Part shown: positions 1 to 5,913 of the stretch, one piece after another
Numbering within the stretch: the first letter of the stretch is position 1
Layout of the letters: every line of letters starts with the position of its first letter
Assembly (NCBI GenBank): GCA_023460155.1
Contig: JAEWRF010000050.1
Coordinates: 1 to 8,780 of the forward strand
Length of the DNA stretch: 8,780 bases
DNA from: Bacillota bacterium
GTDB taxonomy: Bacteria > Bacillota > Clostridia > Oscillospirales > Acutalibacteraceae
Direction of reading: 5' to 3'
Position numbers and translations under genes: made by a program
Notes under the pieces: generated by a model
The model's input: only the letters and a program-made list of their open reading frames with translations
Databases searched by the model: none
What the model was told of the DNA's origin: nothing

Positions 1-1976
1 ATTGGGATCAGCATGGTCATAGGGGCTTCTTTCACGGGAGGTCCCTCATACTTTTCGAAGAAAACTGTTTTTATCAGTCTGATATAGTAAATCGCCGCGA
101 TAATGCTTCCCAGCAGAATCAACGCCGCAATGGGCCAGTATCCGGCGCTGACGGCGGCATAAAGCATGAGGAACTTGCTGATAAAACCGTTGAACGGGGG
201 CAGGCCCATAATCGACAGAATGCCGATCGACATGCACCCGGCGGTGAAGGGCATCACTTTTCCGATTCCCTTGAACGCGGAGATTTCTCTGGTTTTAAGC
301 CGATAGACCAGCGCGCCTACGGCAAGGAAGAGCATTCCCTTGATGATCGCGTGGTTCATGACGTGGTAGAAACCCGCAACCATTCCGAGATAGGTCCCAA
401 GCCCGAGCGTGGTGATGATCTCGCCCACCTGAGCCATCGTGGAGTACGCCAGAAGGCGTTTGATGTCTTTCTGGAGCAGTGCCATGATCTCGCCGTAAAA
501 CAGCGTCGCCAGTCCCAGAATGGAAACGGCCAGGCCAATGTACGAAAACCCGCCGACGGAGCCCAGCTTTGCCAGCAGGCTCGCTCCGAAGACGACGAAC
601 AGCACCCGGACGATCCCATAAACGCCGATTTTCGTCAGGATTCCGGAAAGGATGGACGAAACGGGCGAAGGAGCCGCGGGATGCGCTTCCGGCAACCAGC
701 TGTGCATCGGCACAAGGCCAGTTTTGACGCCGGCTCCGATCACAAACATAACGGCAACCGCAATCAGCAGCCCGGGTTCCATTCCGGAGAGCTTGCCCGA
801 AACCGCCTGCATGTCGAGGGTCCCGGCGTTCTTCTGCAGCAGCAGAATTGCAAACTGCATGACATAGGCGCCGGAGGTGCACATCATAAAATACTTGAAA
901 CCGGCCTTCAGCGATCGGTCGGACGGCTCCTGAATGATCAGCAGGTACGAAGACCAGGTCATCAGTTCCCAGAACACATAGAAGTTCCCGAACTGGGTGC
1001 TTGTGGCTACGCCGAGCAGACTCCCCAAAGTCAGCAGCAGGAAGAAAAAGTAGCGGTTGTTATGCTCTTCTCCCTTGAAATACCCGACGGAATACAGGGA
1101 AGCCATCAGGACAAGAACCGAAATGACCAGTGAAAACAATCTTGAAAGGCCGTCGACACTCCCGTCCATCCAAACCATTCCGACGGTCGCCGCGCAGATG
1201 CCCACCGCGAGAAAGCCCCTCAGCTTCGGCAGAAAGCGGCCGATGATGAAAACGGCAAAAGCTCCGACATATGGAACCAGAACCATAGCAGGCCACTGGG
1301 AATCAAAAACCGGAAGCTCCGCGATGTGAGTTCCAAAAAACGAATTCGCAAGCTTACCGCTGAACTGGATCATCGGTTCCGGGAACAGCGAAGTCAGCGC
1401 GGTAAGGACCGCAAGAACTGCAGCAGCCCCGTAGCCGATTCTGAGTCCCGCTGACGTACGGCCTGCGTCCCGGGCATTCTCTTCCGCCTCTGCAAAGCAG
1501 ATCATATGCAGGGTCCGGATGAAATACCATGCTTCGATGACGCTGCCCAGTACGGCGGCGGCTGCCAGAACATACTGGCCGGTTTCGATATTGGAGTACA
1601 CAATTAAGAACTTGCTGACGGAACCCTTAAACGGGGAAAGCCCCATCACGGAAAAGACGCCGAATGCAAGCAGCACGGATGCAAAGGGCAACGCTTTTCC
1701 GGTTCCTTTCAGTTGTTCTATGTACTGCGTTCCGCGGCCTTTGGCGATAAGAAACGCTGCAAGAAATACCAGACCCCTCATCAGAATTTGATATTCCAGA
1801 TGCAAAACGGCGCCCGTCTGGCCGGCAAAGGTGCCGCTTCCGATTCCCAGCAGGATATATCCCACTTCGGCAATCGAAGAATAGATCAGCAGCTCCGTCA
1901 GCTTTTTGGCCTTCAAAACGGTGATTATTTCAAAAAGCAGCAATACGATTACGCCTGATAATGACAATGCGTTCAA
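1..1976 (-). CDS. Proton/sodium-translocating antiporter-like membrane subunit (NuoL/M/N-Mrp family), one and a half modules fused; 3' end outside window
   Basis: One open frame of 658 codons runs from a TTG start off the left edge. Residues about 225-658 form a near-complete antiporter module: the TM5 glutamate (E337 in FWELMTWSSYLL), the TM7 lysine (K418, GAGVKTGLVPMHSWLPEAHP), K449, a His pair with lysine (H538, H542, K546) and the TM12 lysine (K601, GLPPFNGFISK). These are the proton-path residues known from NuoL/M/N and MrpA/D. Residues 1-215 match only the second half of another module (YSSIAEVGYILLGIG, then GLSPFKGSVSK with K122). That half lacks the TM5 Glu and TM7 Lys, and its TM8 site has Gln and Arg (R67) where His and Lys are usual, so it is probably not a full channel. 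The start is set by GGGGAGG 8 nt upstream; an in-frame TAA lies just before. It follows the AOR-like gene by 64 nt, so co-transcription is likely. Family certain; exact complex (hydrogenase, Mrp-like or other) unknown. Confidence 0.88.
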   Translation of the reverse strand, partial: MNALSLSGVIVLLLFEIITVLKAKKLTELLIYSSIAEVGYILLGIGSGTFAGQTGAVLHLEYQILMRGLVFLAAFLIAKGRGTQYIEQLKGTGKALPFASVLLAFGVFSVMGLSPFKGSVSKFLIVYSNIETGQYVLAAAAVLGSVIEAWYFIRTLHMICFAEAEENARDAGRTSAGLRIGYGAAAVLAVLTALTSLFPEPMIQFSGKLANSFFGTHIAELPVFDSQWPAMVLVPYVGAFAVFIIGRFLPKLRGFLAVGICAATVGMVWMDGSVDGLSRLFSLVISVLVLMASLYSVGYFKGEEHNNRYFFFLLLTLGSLLGVATSTQFGNFYVFWELMTWSSYLLIIQEPSDRSLKAGFKYFMMCTSGAYVMQFAILLLQKNAGTLDMQAVSGKLSGMEPGLLIAVAVMFVIGAGVKTGLVPMHSWLPEAHPAAPSPVSSILSGILTKIGVYGIVRVLFVVFGASLLAKLGSVGGFSYIGLAVSILGLATLFYGEIMALLQKDIKRLLAYSTMAQVGEIITTLGLGTYLGMVAGFYHVMNHAIIKGMLFLAVGALVYRLKTREISAFKGIGKVMPFTAGCMSIGILSIMGLPPFNGFISKFLMLYAAVSAGYWPIAALILLGSIIAAIYYIRLIKTVFFEKYEGPPVKEAPMTMLIP

Positions 1977-1984
1977 TCCGCTTA

Positions 1985-1991
1985 CCTCCCC
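1985..1991 (-). promoter_or_regulatory. Ribosome binding site that fixes a TTG start
   Basis: On the minus strand GGGGAGG lies 8 nt before the TTG at 1976-1974. The only nearby ATG is part of this same motif and opens a three-codon frame ending in TAA, so TTG is the best start for the antiporter-like gene. The frame is closed by a TAA about 14 codons upstream of the TTG, which rules out a longer N-terminus. Confidence 0.65.
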
Positions 1992-2040
1992 ATAAAACTG
2001 TTTGCCTGTTCTGTTTTAACCGTAATCCCGACCGTTTCCC

Positions 2041-3216
2041 TTATTTGGGACTGCCGTTCTTCCGGTTGAAGGCCGTCTCAAGGCTCCGGATTCTTTCGCC
2101 GATTTGGAGTATCTCCTCATCCGAACCGCCGAAGCCGGTGCATGCCCGGAACATTTCGACAGCCTCATGCAGCCCGATTGCGGCTGCGGACGGGCAGATT
2201 CCAAGGGACTCCAGAACGGCCATAAAATTCCGGAGCCATTCCGATTTCTGAGCATCCCCGGCCGCAGTTCCAGACCCAGAAGACCAGTCCGTATCATTCA
2301 GGCTATGAATGAAGCTCGTGGAATGCGCTCTTCCATTCGCCACGGTTAACCTGCAGTCCGGGAAGCAGCCGAAGCAGCCTCCGTTTCCTGTTGAGCGCAA
2401 TTTCTCAGGTGTATCTCCGCCGATGACATCTTCTTTTCCAAAGCAGGGCCGCTTCCAGTTTCCCGCCAGATAAGCTCTCCATCCGTCCGGAAGATTGGAC
2501 ACGGCAGTCGCACCGGCAGCGGAACCTGCATGGATGGTATTCCTTGCTTTAAGGCACGCGTTCAGGAATTCCTGATTCCTGGCCGCGCGGATGGACCCGG
2601 TTCCCTTGATGACGATCGCCTTCAGGTTTTTTGAGCCCATGACGGCACCGAATCCCAGCTGCCCTGCGGTTCTGTTCTGATCGTTCAGAATAGCGGCGAA
2701 CCAATCAAGCTCCTCGCCGGCCTGGCCGATGCACGCAATTTTCGCGTCGCCGCCCGCTTCCTTCGTCAGTTCTCCGATTACCGTATGCACCGGTTTTCCC
2801 CAAAGATGTCCGGCGGTTCTGAGTTCGGTACGGCCGTTCTCGATCGATAAATAAACCGGCCCTCTTGCTTTGCCTTCCACGATAATTCCGTCGCAGCCCG
2901 CAAATTTCAGTTCCGGGCCGAAGTATCCGCCCAAACTGCAGGACCCGATTTCACCGCTGCGGGGTGCCTTCGTAACAACCGTGTACATTCCCGCACAGGG
3001 AGCAAGCGTTCCCGTCAGCGGCCCGGTCATAAAGGCCAGAATATTTCCCGGGCTCAGAGGATCTGCTTTCGGTTCGGCCGAATCCACACAGTATTTTACG
3101 CCGAGTCCCCTGCCTCCCAGATAAAGCGCTGCATTCTTCCGGTTCAGGGGTTCGGTTTTAATGGACTCATCGGTCAAATTAACGCGGATAATTTTGCCCA
3201 CCCAACCGTTGTCCAT
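2041..3216 (-). CDS. Short aldehyde ferredoxin oxidoreductase (AOR)-family protein lacking most of the central domain
   Basis: This 391-residue protein begins as a textbook AOR: YLGGRGLG (32-39), GPLTGTLAP (65-73), GGYFGPELKFAG (96-107), then GAVMGSKNLKAI (190-201). AORs hold a tungsten- or molybdenum-bis-pterin and a [4Fe-4S] cluster and oxidise aldehydes to acids. The cluster motif C281-x2-C284-x3-C288 is present, and C341 in ESLGIC matches the distant fourth ligand. In Pyrococcus furiosus AOR (605 residues) the third and fourth ligands are 199 residues apart; here they are 53 apart. The first pterin motif (DxxGLD) and the region of the catalytic Glu313 and His448 are therefore absent, and the second pterin motif has E336 for Asp. 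The usual Arg of the GRGGLGAVMG motif is Gln186. About 60 C-terminal residues are also missing. The end (IGERIRSLETAFN) is still clearly AOR. Its ATG overlaps the ferredoxin TAA (TAATG), with GGAGG 10 nt upstream, so the two are translationally coupled. It may be a non-catalytic electron-transfer or scaffold subunit, or a decaying gene. Confidence 0.85.
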   Translation of the reverse strand: MDNGWVGKIIRVNLTDESIKTEPLNRKNAALYLGGRGLGVKYCVDSAEPKADPLSPGNILAFMTGPLTGTLAPCAGMYTVVTKAPRSGEIGSCSLGGYFGPELKFAGCDGIIVEGKARGPVYLSIENGRTELRTAGHLWGKPVHTVIGELTKEAGGDAKIACIGQAGEELDWFAAILNDQNRTAGQLGFGAVMGSKNLKAIVIKGTGSIRAARNQEFLNACLKARNTIHAGSAAGATAVSNLPDGWRAYLAGNWKRPCFGKEDVIGGDTPEKLRSTGNGGCFGCFPDCRLTVANGRAHSTSFIHSLNDTDWSSGSGTAAGDAQKSEWLRNFMAVLESLGICPSAAAIGLHEAVEMFRACTGFGGSDEEILQIGERIRSLETAFNRKNGSPK

Positions 3217-3695
3217 TAATTCTCCACCTCCGTAAACAAATCCTTGAATTTTTCTGCCACTGCCTTCTTTTTGACGATGTTGGCCTCGCTTACATCTACA
3301 TACTGAATTGCTCCGGAAGGACATACCTTGGCGCATCCGGGATCTCCGCCGCAGAGGTCGCACTTCAGAATTTTCTTTTTCACGGAGCTTACGGAAATGT
3401 TTCCCATGGGACAAGCACTTGCGCACATTTTGCACACGATGCATTTTTGCGGGTCAGGTGCAACCGAGCCGTCGTCATTCCTTGTCATCGCCCCCACGGG
3501 GCAGACTTTCATGCAGGCGGCATTTTCGCACTGCAGACACATTACGGGTACGGAAATTGCCGTTTGTTCACAAAACAGCACGTCGACCGCCGATTCGCCG
3601 GGGTTGAACTCGCCGATTTTGTTTAGCGAACAAATCAGCTCACAGCTTCTGCACCCAAGACATTTTTCGGGCGAAATCACTAATATTTTGCTCAT
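3216..3695 (-). CDS. Four-cluster [4Fe-4S] ferredoxin-like electron-transfer subunit (AorA/HycB/YdhY type)
   Basis: The 159-residue protein has sixteen cysteines in four groups: CLGCRSCELIC near residue 12, CLQCENAACMKVCP near 53, CIVCKMCASACP near 85 and CDLCGGDPGCAKVCP near 110. This is the layout of four [4Fe-4S] clusters seen in AorA, HycB, YdhY and the FeS subunits of molybdopterin enzymes, which wire a catalytic subunit to a partner. There is no twin-arginine or other signal, so it should be cytoplasmic. It directly precedes and overlaps the AOR-like gene, as in the Aromatoleum aorAB pair, and would be its electron partner. The start is uncertain: I chose the ATG of MSKILVISPEKC, because homologues usually begin there, but no good ribosome site precedes it. 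Alternatives are ATG at 3701 and GTG at 3734, the latter with a purine run touching the codon. Confidence 0.88.
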   Translation of the reverse strand: MSKILVISPEKCLGCRSCELICSLNKIGEFNPGESAVDVLFCEQTAISVPVMCLQCENAACMKVCPVGAMTRNDDGSVAPDPQKCIVCKMCASACPMGNISVSSVKKKILKCDLCGGDPGCAKVCPSGAIQYVDVSEANIVKKKAVAEKFKDLFTEVEN

Positions 3696-3896
3696 AGCCA
3701 TTCTGGTTGCCGCAATTGCGGAGACCAGCAGCACCCCCTCTTCGTAGTCGTAATCGATTCTCGCAAAGAAGCCATTTATCTTGATTGCGGTACATGAGCA
3801 GTTTTCATAATTAAGACTACTCTGATAGCTTGAAAATTTCTAACAAAATATTTTAAAAAGTGCCTCTTATTTTTAGTGGAAATTATAATTAAAGGC

Positions 3897-3925
3897 TTGC
3901 TAAACGGCATTTCCCATGGTAAACT
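3897..3925 (+). promoter_or_regulatory. Probable sigma-A promoter of the AraC gene
   Basis: TTGCTA at 3897-3902 and TAAACT at 3920-3925 are separated by 17 bp, close to the TTGACA/TATAAT consensus at ideal spacing. Transcription would begin near 3932, leaving a leader of about 50 nt. GGTAAA occurs at 3918-3923, over the -10 box, and again at 3929-3934, exactly 11 bp (one helix turn) further. A reversed GTTTAC follows at 3952-3957. These could be operator half-sites for self-regulation, but the repeats are short. Confidence 0.45.
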
Positions 3926-3929
3926 ACGG

Positions 3930-3957
3930 GTAAAGAAGTGAACTTCTTGATGTTTAC
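3930..3957 (+). promoter_or_regulatory. Hairpin in the AraC leader
   Basis: AAGAAG (3933-3938), loop TGAA, CTTCTT (3943-3948) forms a perfect 6-bp stem. The outer GTAAA (3930-3934) and TTTAC (3953-3957) could pair as an alternative extension across a bulge. It lies between the predicted transcription start and the ribosome site, so it may be a leader structure or a protein-binding palindrome. It has no T-run and is not a terminator. Confidence 0.3.
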
Positions 3958-3965
3958 GGGGGTGT

Positions 3966-3973
3966 AAGGAGGG
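3966..3973 (+). promoter_or_regulatory. Ribosome binding site of the AraC gene
   Basis: AAGGAGGG ends 10 nt before the ATG at 3984 and confirms that start. A TTG at 3980-3982 is in another frame and can be ignored. Confidence 0.7.
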
Positions 3974-3983
3974 AATTCGTTGT

Positions 3984-4838
3984 ATGCTGACCGATTTCAA
4001 CAGAGACCTTGAACTGGTTGACGATCTGGAAACCGACTACCTTAAATTGCTCTATTATAATCTTGCACCCATAAGCTGCGACTACAAATCGTACGAATCC
4101 AGCAGACTTTGCACCATTCTGGAAGGTTCAAAGGATGTGACCGTCAACGATGGCATTCGGTTTACGTACAAACCGGGTCAGTTTATGCTGCTGCCGCCTC
4201 ATTCCAGCGTTCATATGAATATTGAAATTCCGACCAAGGCTCTGGTTTTCGAATTGAACGACACTCTGCTGAAAAAGGTTTCCGAGAAAATAAGCGTCGA
4301 CATCAACGCAGACTATGATTCCCTGCAGGACGACCGATTTTTCTGCGGCAACGTCAACACCGAGCTGGGCAAATGTCTGGACAGGCTCTCCGAAATTTCC
4401 GTAAGACCCGATAAGAGCAAGGAATTCCTGCTGGATATTTACGCACAGGAACTGGTTTACTACCTGATGCAAATCAAAGGGATTCAGCAAATTGTAAATC
4501 TGGAACAGAACAACCCCATACACAAATCCATGAAATACATCCGGGATCACATCATGGAGCCGATCAGCATCAGTCTGCTTGCTTATGACCTGAATATGTC
4601 CGAAGCGAATTTCAGCAACTCCTTCAAAAAAGTCATGGGAGTTACTCCAAAGGAATATATAACCAATTTAAAGCTGATGAAAGCAAAGGAAATGCTGAAA
4701 AATCAAAACGTTACGGAAGTGGCCTACGATCTGGGGTACGACAATATTTCCCATTTTATCGCGCTTTTCAAAAGCAAATACGGGATTACGCCAAAGCAGT
4801 TCAAGAGCATTGGAAACGCCCCTGTAATTTACAACTAA
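3984..4838 (+). CDS. AraC-family transcriptional regulator
   Basis: This 284-residue protein has the two-part AraC layout. Residues about 25-100 form a cupin-like sensor of the AraC_N kind (TILEGSKDVTVNDGIRF, then YKPGQFMLLPPHSSVHM). Residues about 180-275 carry two helix-turn-helix units, around 194-216 (ISLLAYDLNMSEANFSNSF) and 243-265 (VTEVAYDLGYDNISHFIALF), ending in the family signature YGITPKQF. It is a cytoplasmic DNA-binding protein; the ligand cannot be read from sequence. AraC_N-type regulators include the aldehyde-responsive YqhC, and this one has four cysteines in or near the sensor part (C32, C43, C121, C131). It is transcribed away from the ferredoxin-AOR operon, making that operon its likely target, possibly in response to an aldehyde or a redox change (inference). 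It stands alone, convergent with hypE. Confidence 0.93.
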   Translation: MLTDFNRDLELVDDLETDYLKLLYYNLAPISCDYKSYESSRLCTILEGSKDVTVNDGIRFTYKPGQFMLLPPHSSVHMNIEIPTKALVFELNDTLLKKVSEKISVDINADYDSLQDDRFFCGNVNTELGKCLDRLSEISVRPDKSKEFLLDIYAQELVYYLMQIKGIQQIVNLEQNNPIHKSMKYIRDHIMEPISISLLAYDLNMSEANFSNSFKKVMGVTPKEYITNLKLMKAKEMLKNQNVTEVAYDLGYDNISHFIALFKSKYGITPKQFKSIGNAPVIYN

Positions 4839-4883
4839 ATACGGAAGGCAGGTACGTTTTTCACATACCTGCCTTCCGTATTT
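4837..4883. terminator. Bidirectional hairpin terminator between the AraC gene and hypE
   Basis: An 18-bp perfect inverted repeat (4837-4854 and 4866-4883) flanks an 11-nt loop. The left arm begins inside the AraC TAA stop codon. The stem is rich in G-C in the middle with A-T ends, giving ATTTT after the stem on the plus strand and ATTT on the minus strand. It sits between two convergent genes and should end both transcripts. The T-tracts are short, so on either strand it may act partly as a 3'-end stabiliser. Confidence 0.8.
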
Positions 4884-4899
4884 TCGGGGAACAGAATGA

Positions 4900-5910
4900 T
4901 CAGCAGATTCTAGGCAGCTGATCGCCGGAGAGCATGTCGATCACCCGGTTTCCTCCGGCAAGCGTACTGAGGAACACCTTATCCGGATACTCGTCCGTTA
5001 CCGTTCCGATCACGGCGGCGTTCTTTCCGTAAGGGCTTTTCCGCAAGGTGTGAACGAGGCCGTCCGCCTGATTCCCATCGGCTATCAGCAAAGCTTTGCC
5101 TTCGTTTGCCATGTAAAGGGGGTCCATCCCAAGCATCTCGCAGATGCCTTTCACCTCATCCCTGACGGGGAGAGAGTTCTGAAAGAGCCGGATGCCGAGA
5201 CCGCTGCCTTTGATCAGTTCGTTCAGAGTAGTGGCGACTCCTCCTCTGGTCGGGTCCCTCATGACACGGACCGCACTGGGGAACTGCTCCAGGGCCGGCT
5301 CCAGCAGCAGATTCAGCGGGGCGCAGTCGCTTGCAATCTCGCTCTGCACCTTGAAATTTTCCCGTTCCAGAAGGATGGCGGTGCCGTGGTCGCCCATGGT
5401 TCCCGTGAGGATCACCTTGTCTCCAGCCCTGATTTTCCGAACGGAAAAATCCCGGTTTTCCGGGATGATGCCGATTCCTGCTGTATTGATAAAAATACGA
5501 TCCGCGCAGCCTTTCTGCACTACCTTCGTATCGCCTGTGACGATCTTTACGCCGGCTTGTTTTGCCGTATCCGCCATGCTTTCGGCGATCAATTCCAGCT
5601 CCCGCAGTTTCAGGCCTTCCTCGATAATGAAGCCACAGCTGATATAGCTCGGAATCGCGCCGCTGACGGTCAGGTCGTTTACCGTTCCGCAAACCGCGAG
5701 TTTTCCGATATTTCCTCCTTTAAAGAAAACAGGGCTGATGACATAGGAATCCGTCGTAAAGGCCATTCTGCCCTTTTCTGACGGAATGACGGCAGAGTCT
5801 CCTCCCTCAAGCAGCATATCGTTTTTGAAATATTTATAAAAAAGTTCGCTGATCAGCTGGTGCGTCAATTTTCCTCCGCTTCCGTGAGCGAGAGAAATCA
5901 CATCATCCAT
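4900..5910 (-). CDS. hypE: Carbamoyl-dehydratase HypE, [NiFe]-hydrogenase maturation
   Basis: The 336-residue length and whole sequence match HypE. The N-terminal ISLAHGSGGKL, the PurM-like motifs (GGDSAVI, then LAVCGTVNDLTVSGA, then GDTKVV, then DPTRGGVATTLNE) and the invariant C-terminal PRIC ending are all intact. HypE receives a carbamoyl group from HypF on its last cysteine (C336) and, using ATP, dehydrates it to a thiocyanate that donates the cyanide ligands of the NiFe centre. It acts in the cytoplasm with HypF and passes cyanide to the HypC-HypD scaffold. The ATG lies 3 nt after the hypF stop, with an AGGGGATGG ribosome site in the end of hypF, so translation is coupled. It is the last gene before the shared terminator. 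Normally hypC and hypD precede it; neither is here. Confidence 0.96.
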   Translation of the reverse strand: MDDVISLAHGSGGKLTHQLISELFYKYFKNDMLLEGGDSAVIPSEKGRMAFTTDSYVISPVFFKGGNIGKLAVCGTVNDLTVSGAIPSYISCGFIIEEGLKLRELELIAESMADTAKQAGVKIVTGDTKVVQKGCADRIFINTAGIGIIPENRDFSVRKIRAGDKVILTGTMGDHGTAILLERENFKVQSEIASDCAPLNLLLEPALEQFPSAVRVMRDPTRGGVATTLNELIKGSGLGIRLFQNSLPVRDEVKGICEMLGMDPLYMANEGKALLIADGNQADGLVHTLRKSPYGKNAAVIGTVTDEYPDKVFLSTLAGGNRVIDMLSGDQLPRIC

Positions 5911-5913
5911 CGG

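Larger units (their letters stand above)
3696..3983. promoter_or_regulatory. Divergent control region between the ferredoxin-AOR-antiporter genes and the AraC gene
   Basis: The part from about 3780 to 3960 is clearly more AT-rich than the genes on either side and holds no convincing gene. It must carry the AraC promoter on the plus strand and, most likely, the promoter of the ferredoxin-AOR operon on the minus strand. A palindromic AATTATAATT at 3881-3890 offers a TATAAT on both strands, but I see no good -35 partner for either, so the minus-strand promoter stays unplaced. The divergent arrangement with an AraC gene is the usual sign that the regulator controls the neighbouring operon (inference). 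Confidence 0.55.

Noticed and set aside
351..1133. 260-codon open frame on the plus strand, opposite the antiporter gene
   Set aside because: It is antisense to a well-supported gene, has no domain, is rich in Gln, His and Arg as expected from reversed codons, and has no ribosome site.
46..1296. Several short minus-strand frames that might suggest a broken antiporter gene
   Set aside because: Direct translation shows one uninterrupted frame from 1976 to the window edge; the short frames are in other phases.
3217..3444. N-terminal extension of the AOR-like frame by 76 codons
   Set aside because: It lies wholly in another frame over the ferredoxin coding region. The TAATG overlap with GGAGG upstream and the AOR N-terminal sequence mark the ATG at 3216 as the start.
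3764..3776. TGGC...TGC resemblance to a sigma-54 promoter upstream of the ferredoxin gene
   Set aside because: The GG to GC distance is about 3 nt too short for a sigma-54 site.
5433..5465. Two adjacent hairpins (TTTTCCG/CGGAAAA and TCCCGG/CCGGGA) on the plus strand
   Set aside because: They lie inside conserved hypE codons in the middle of the gene, with no reason to see them as a terminator or operator.
5050..5781. 243-codon open frame opposite hypE, and similar long frames opposite hypF (6499-7188, 7405-8082)
   Set aside because: All are mirror frames of intact hyp genes with no recognisable protein content.
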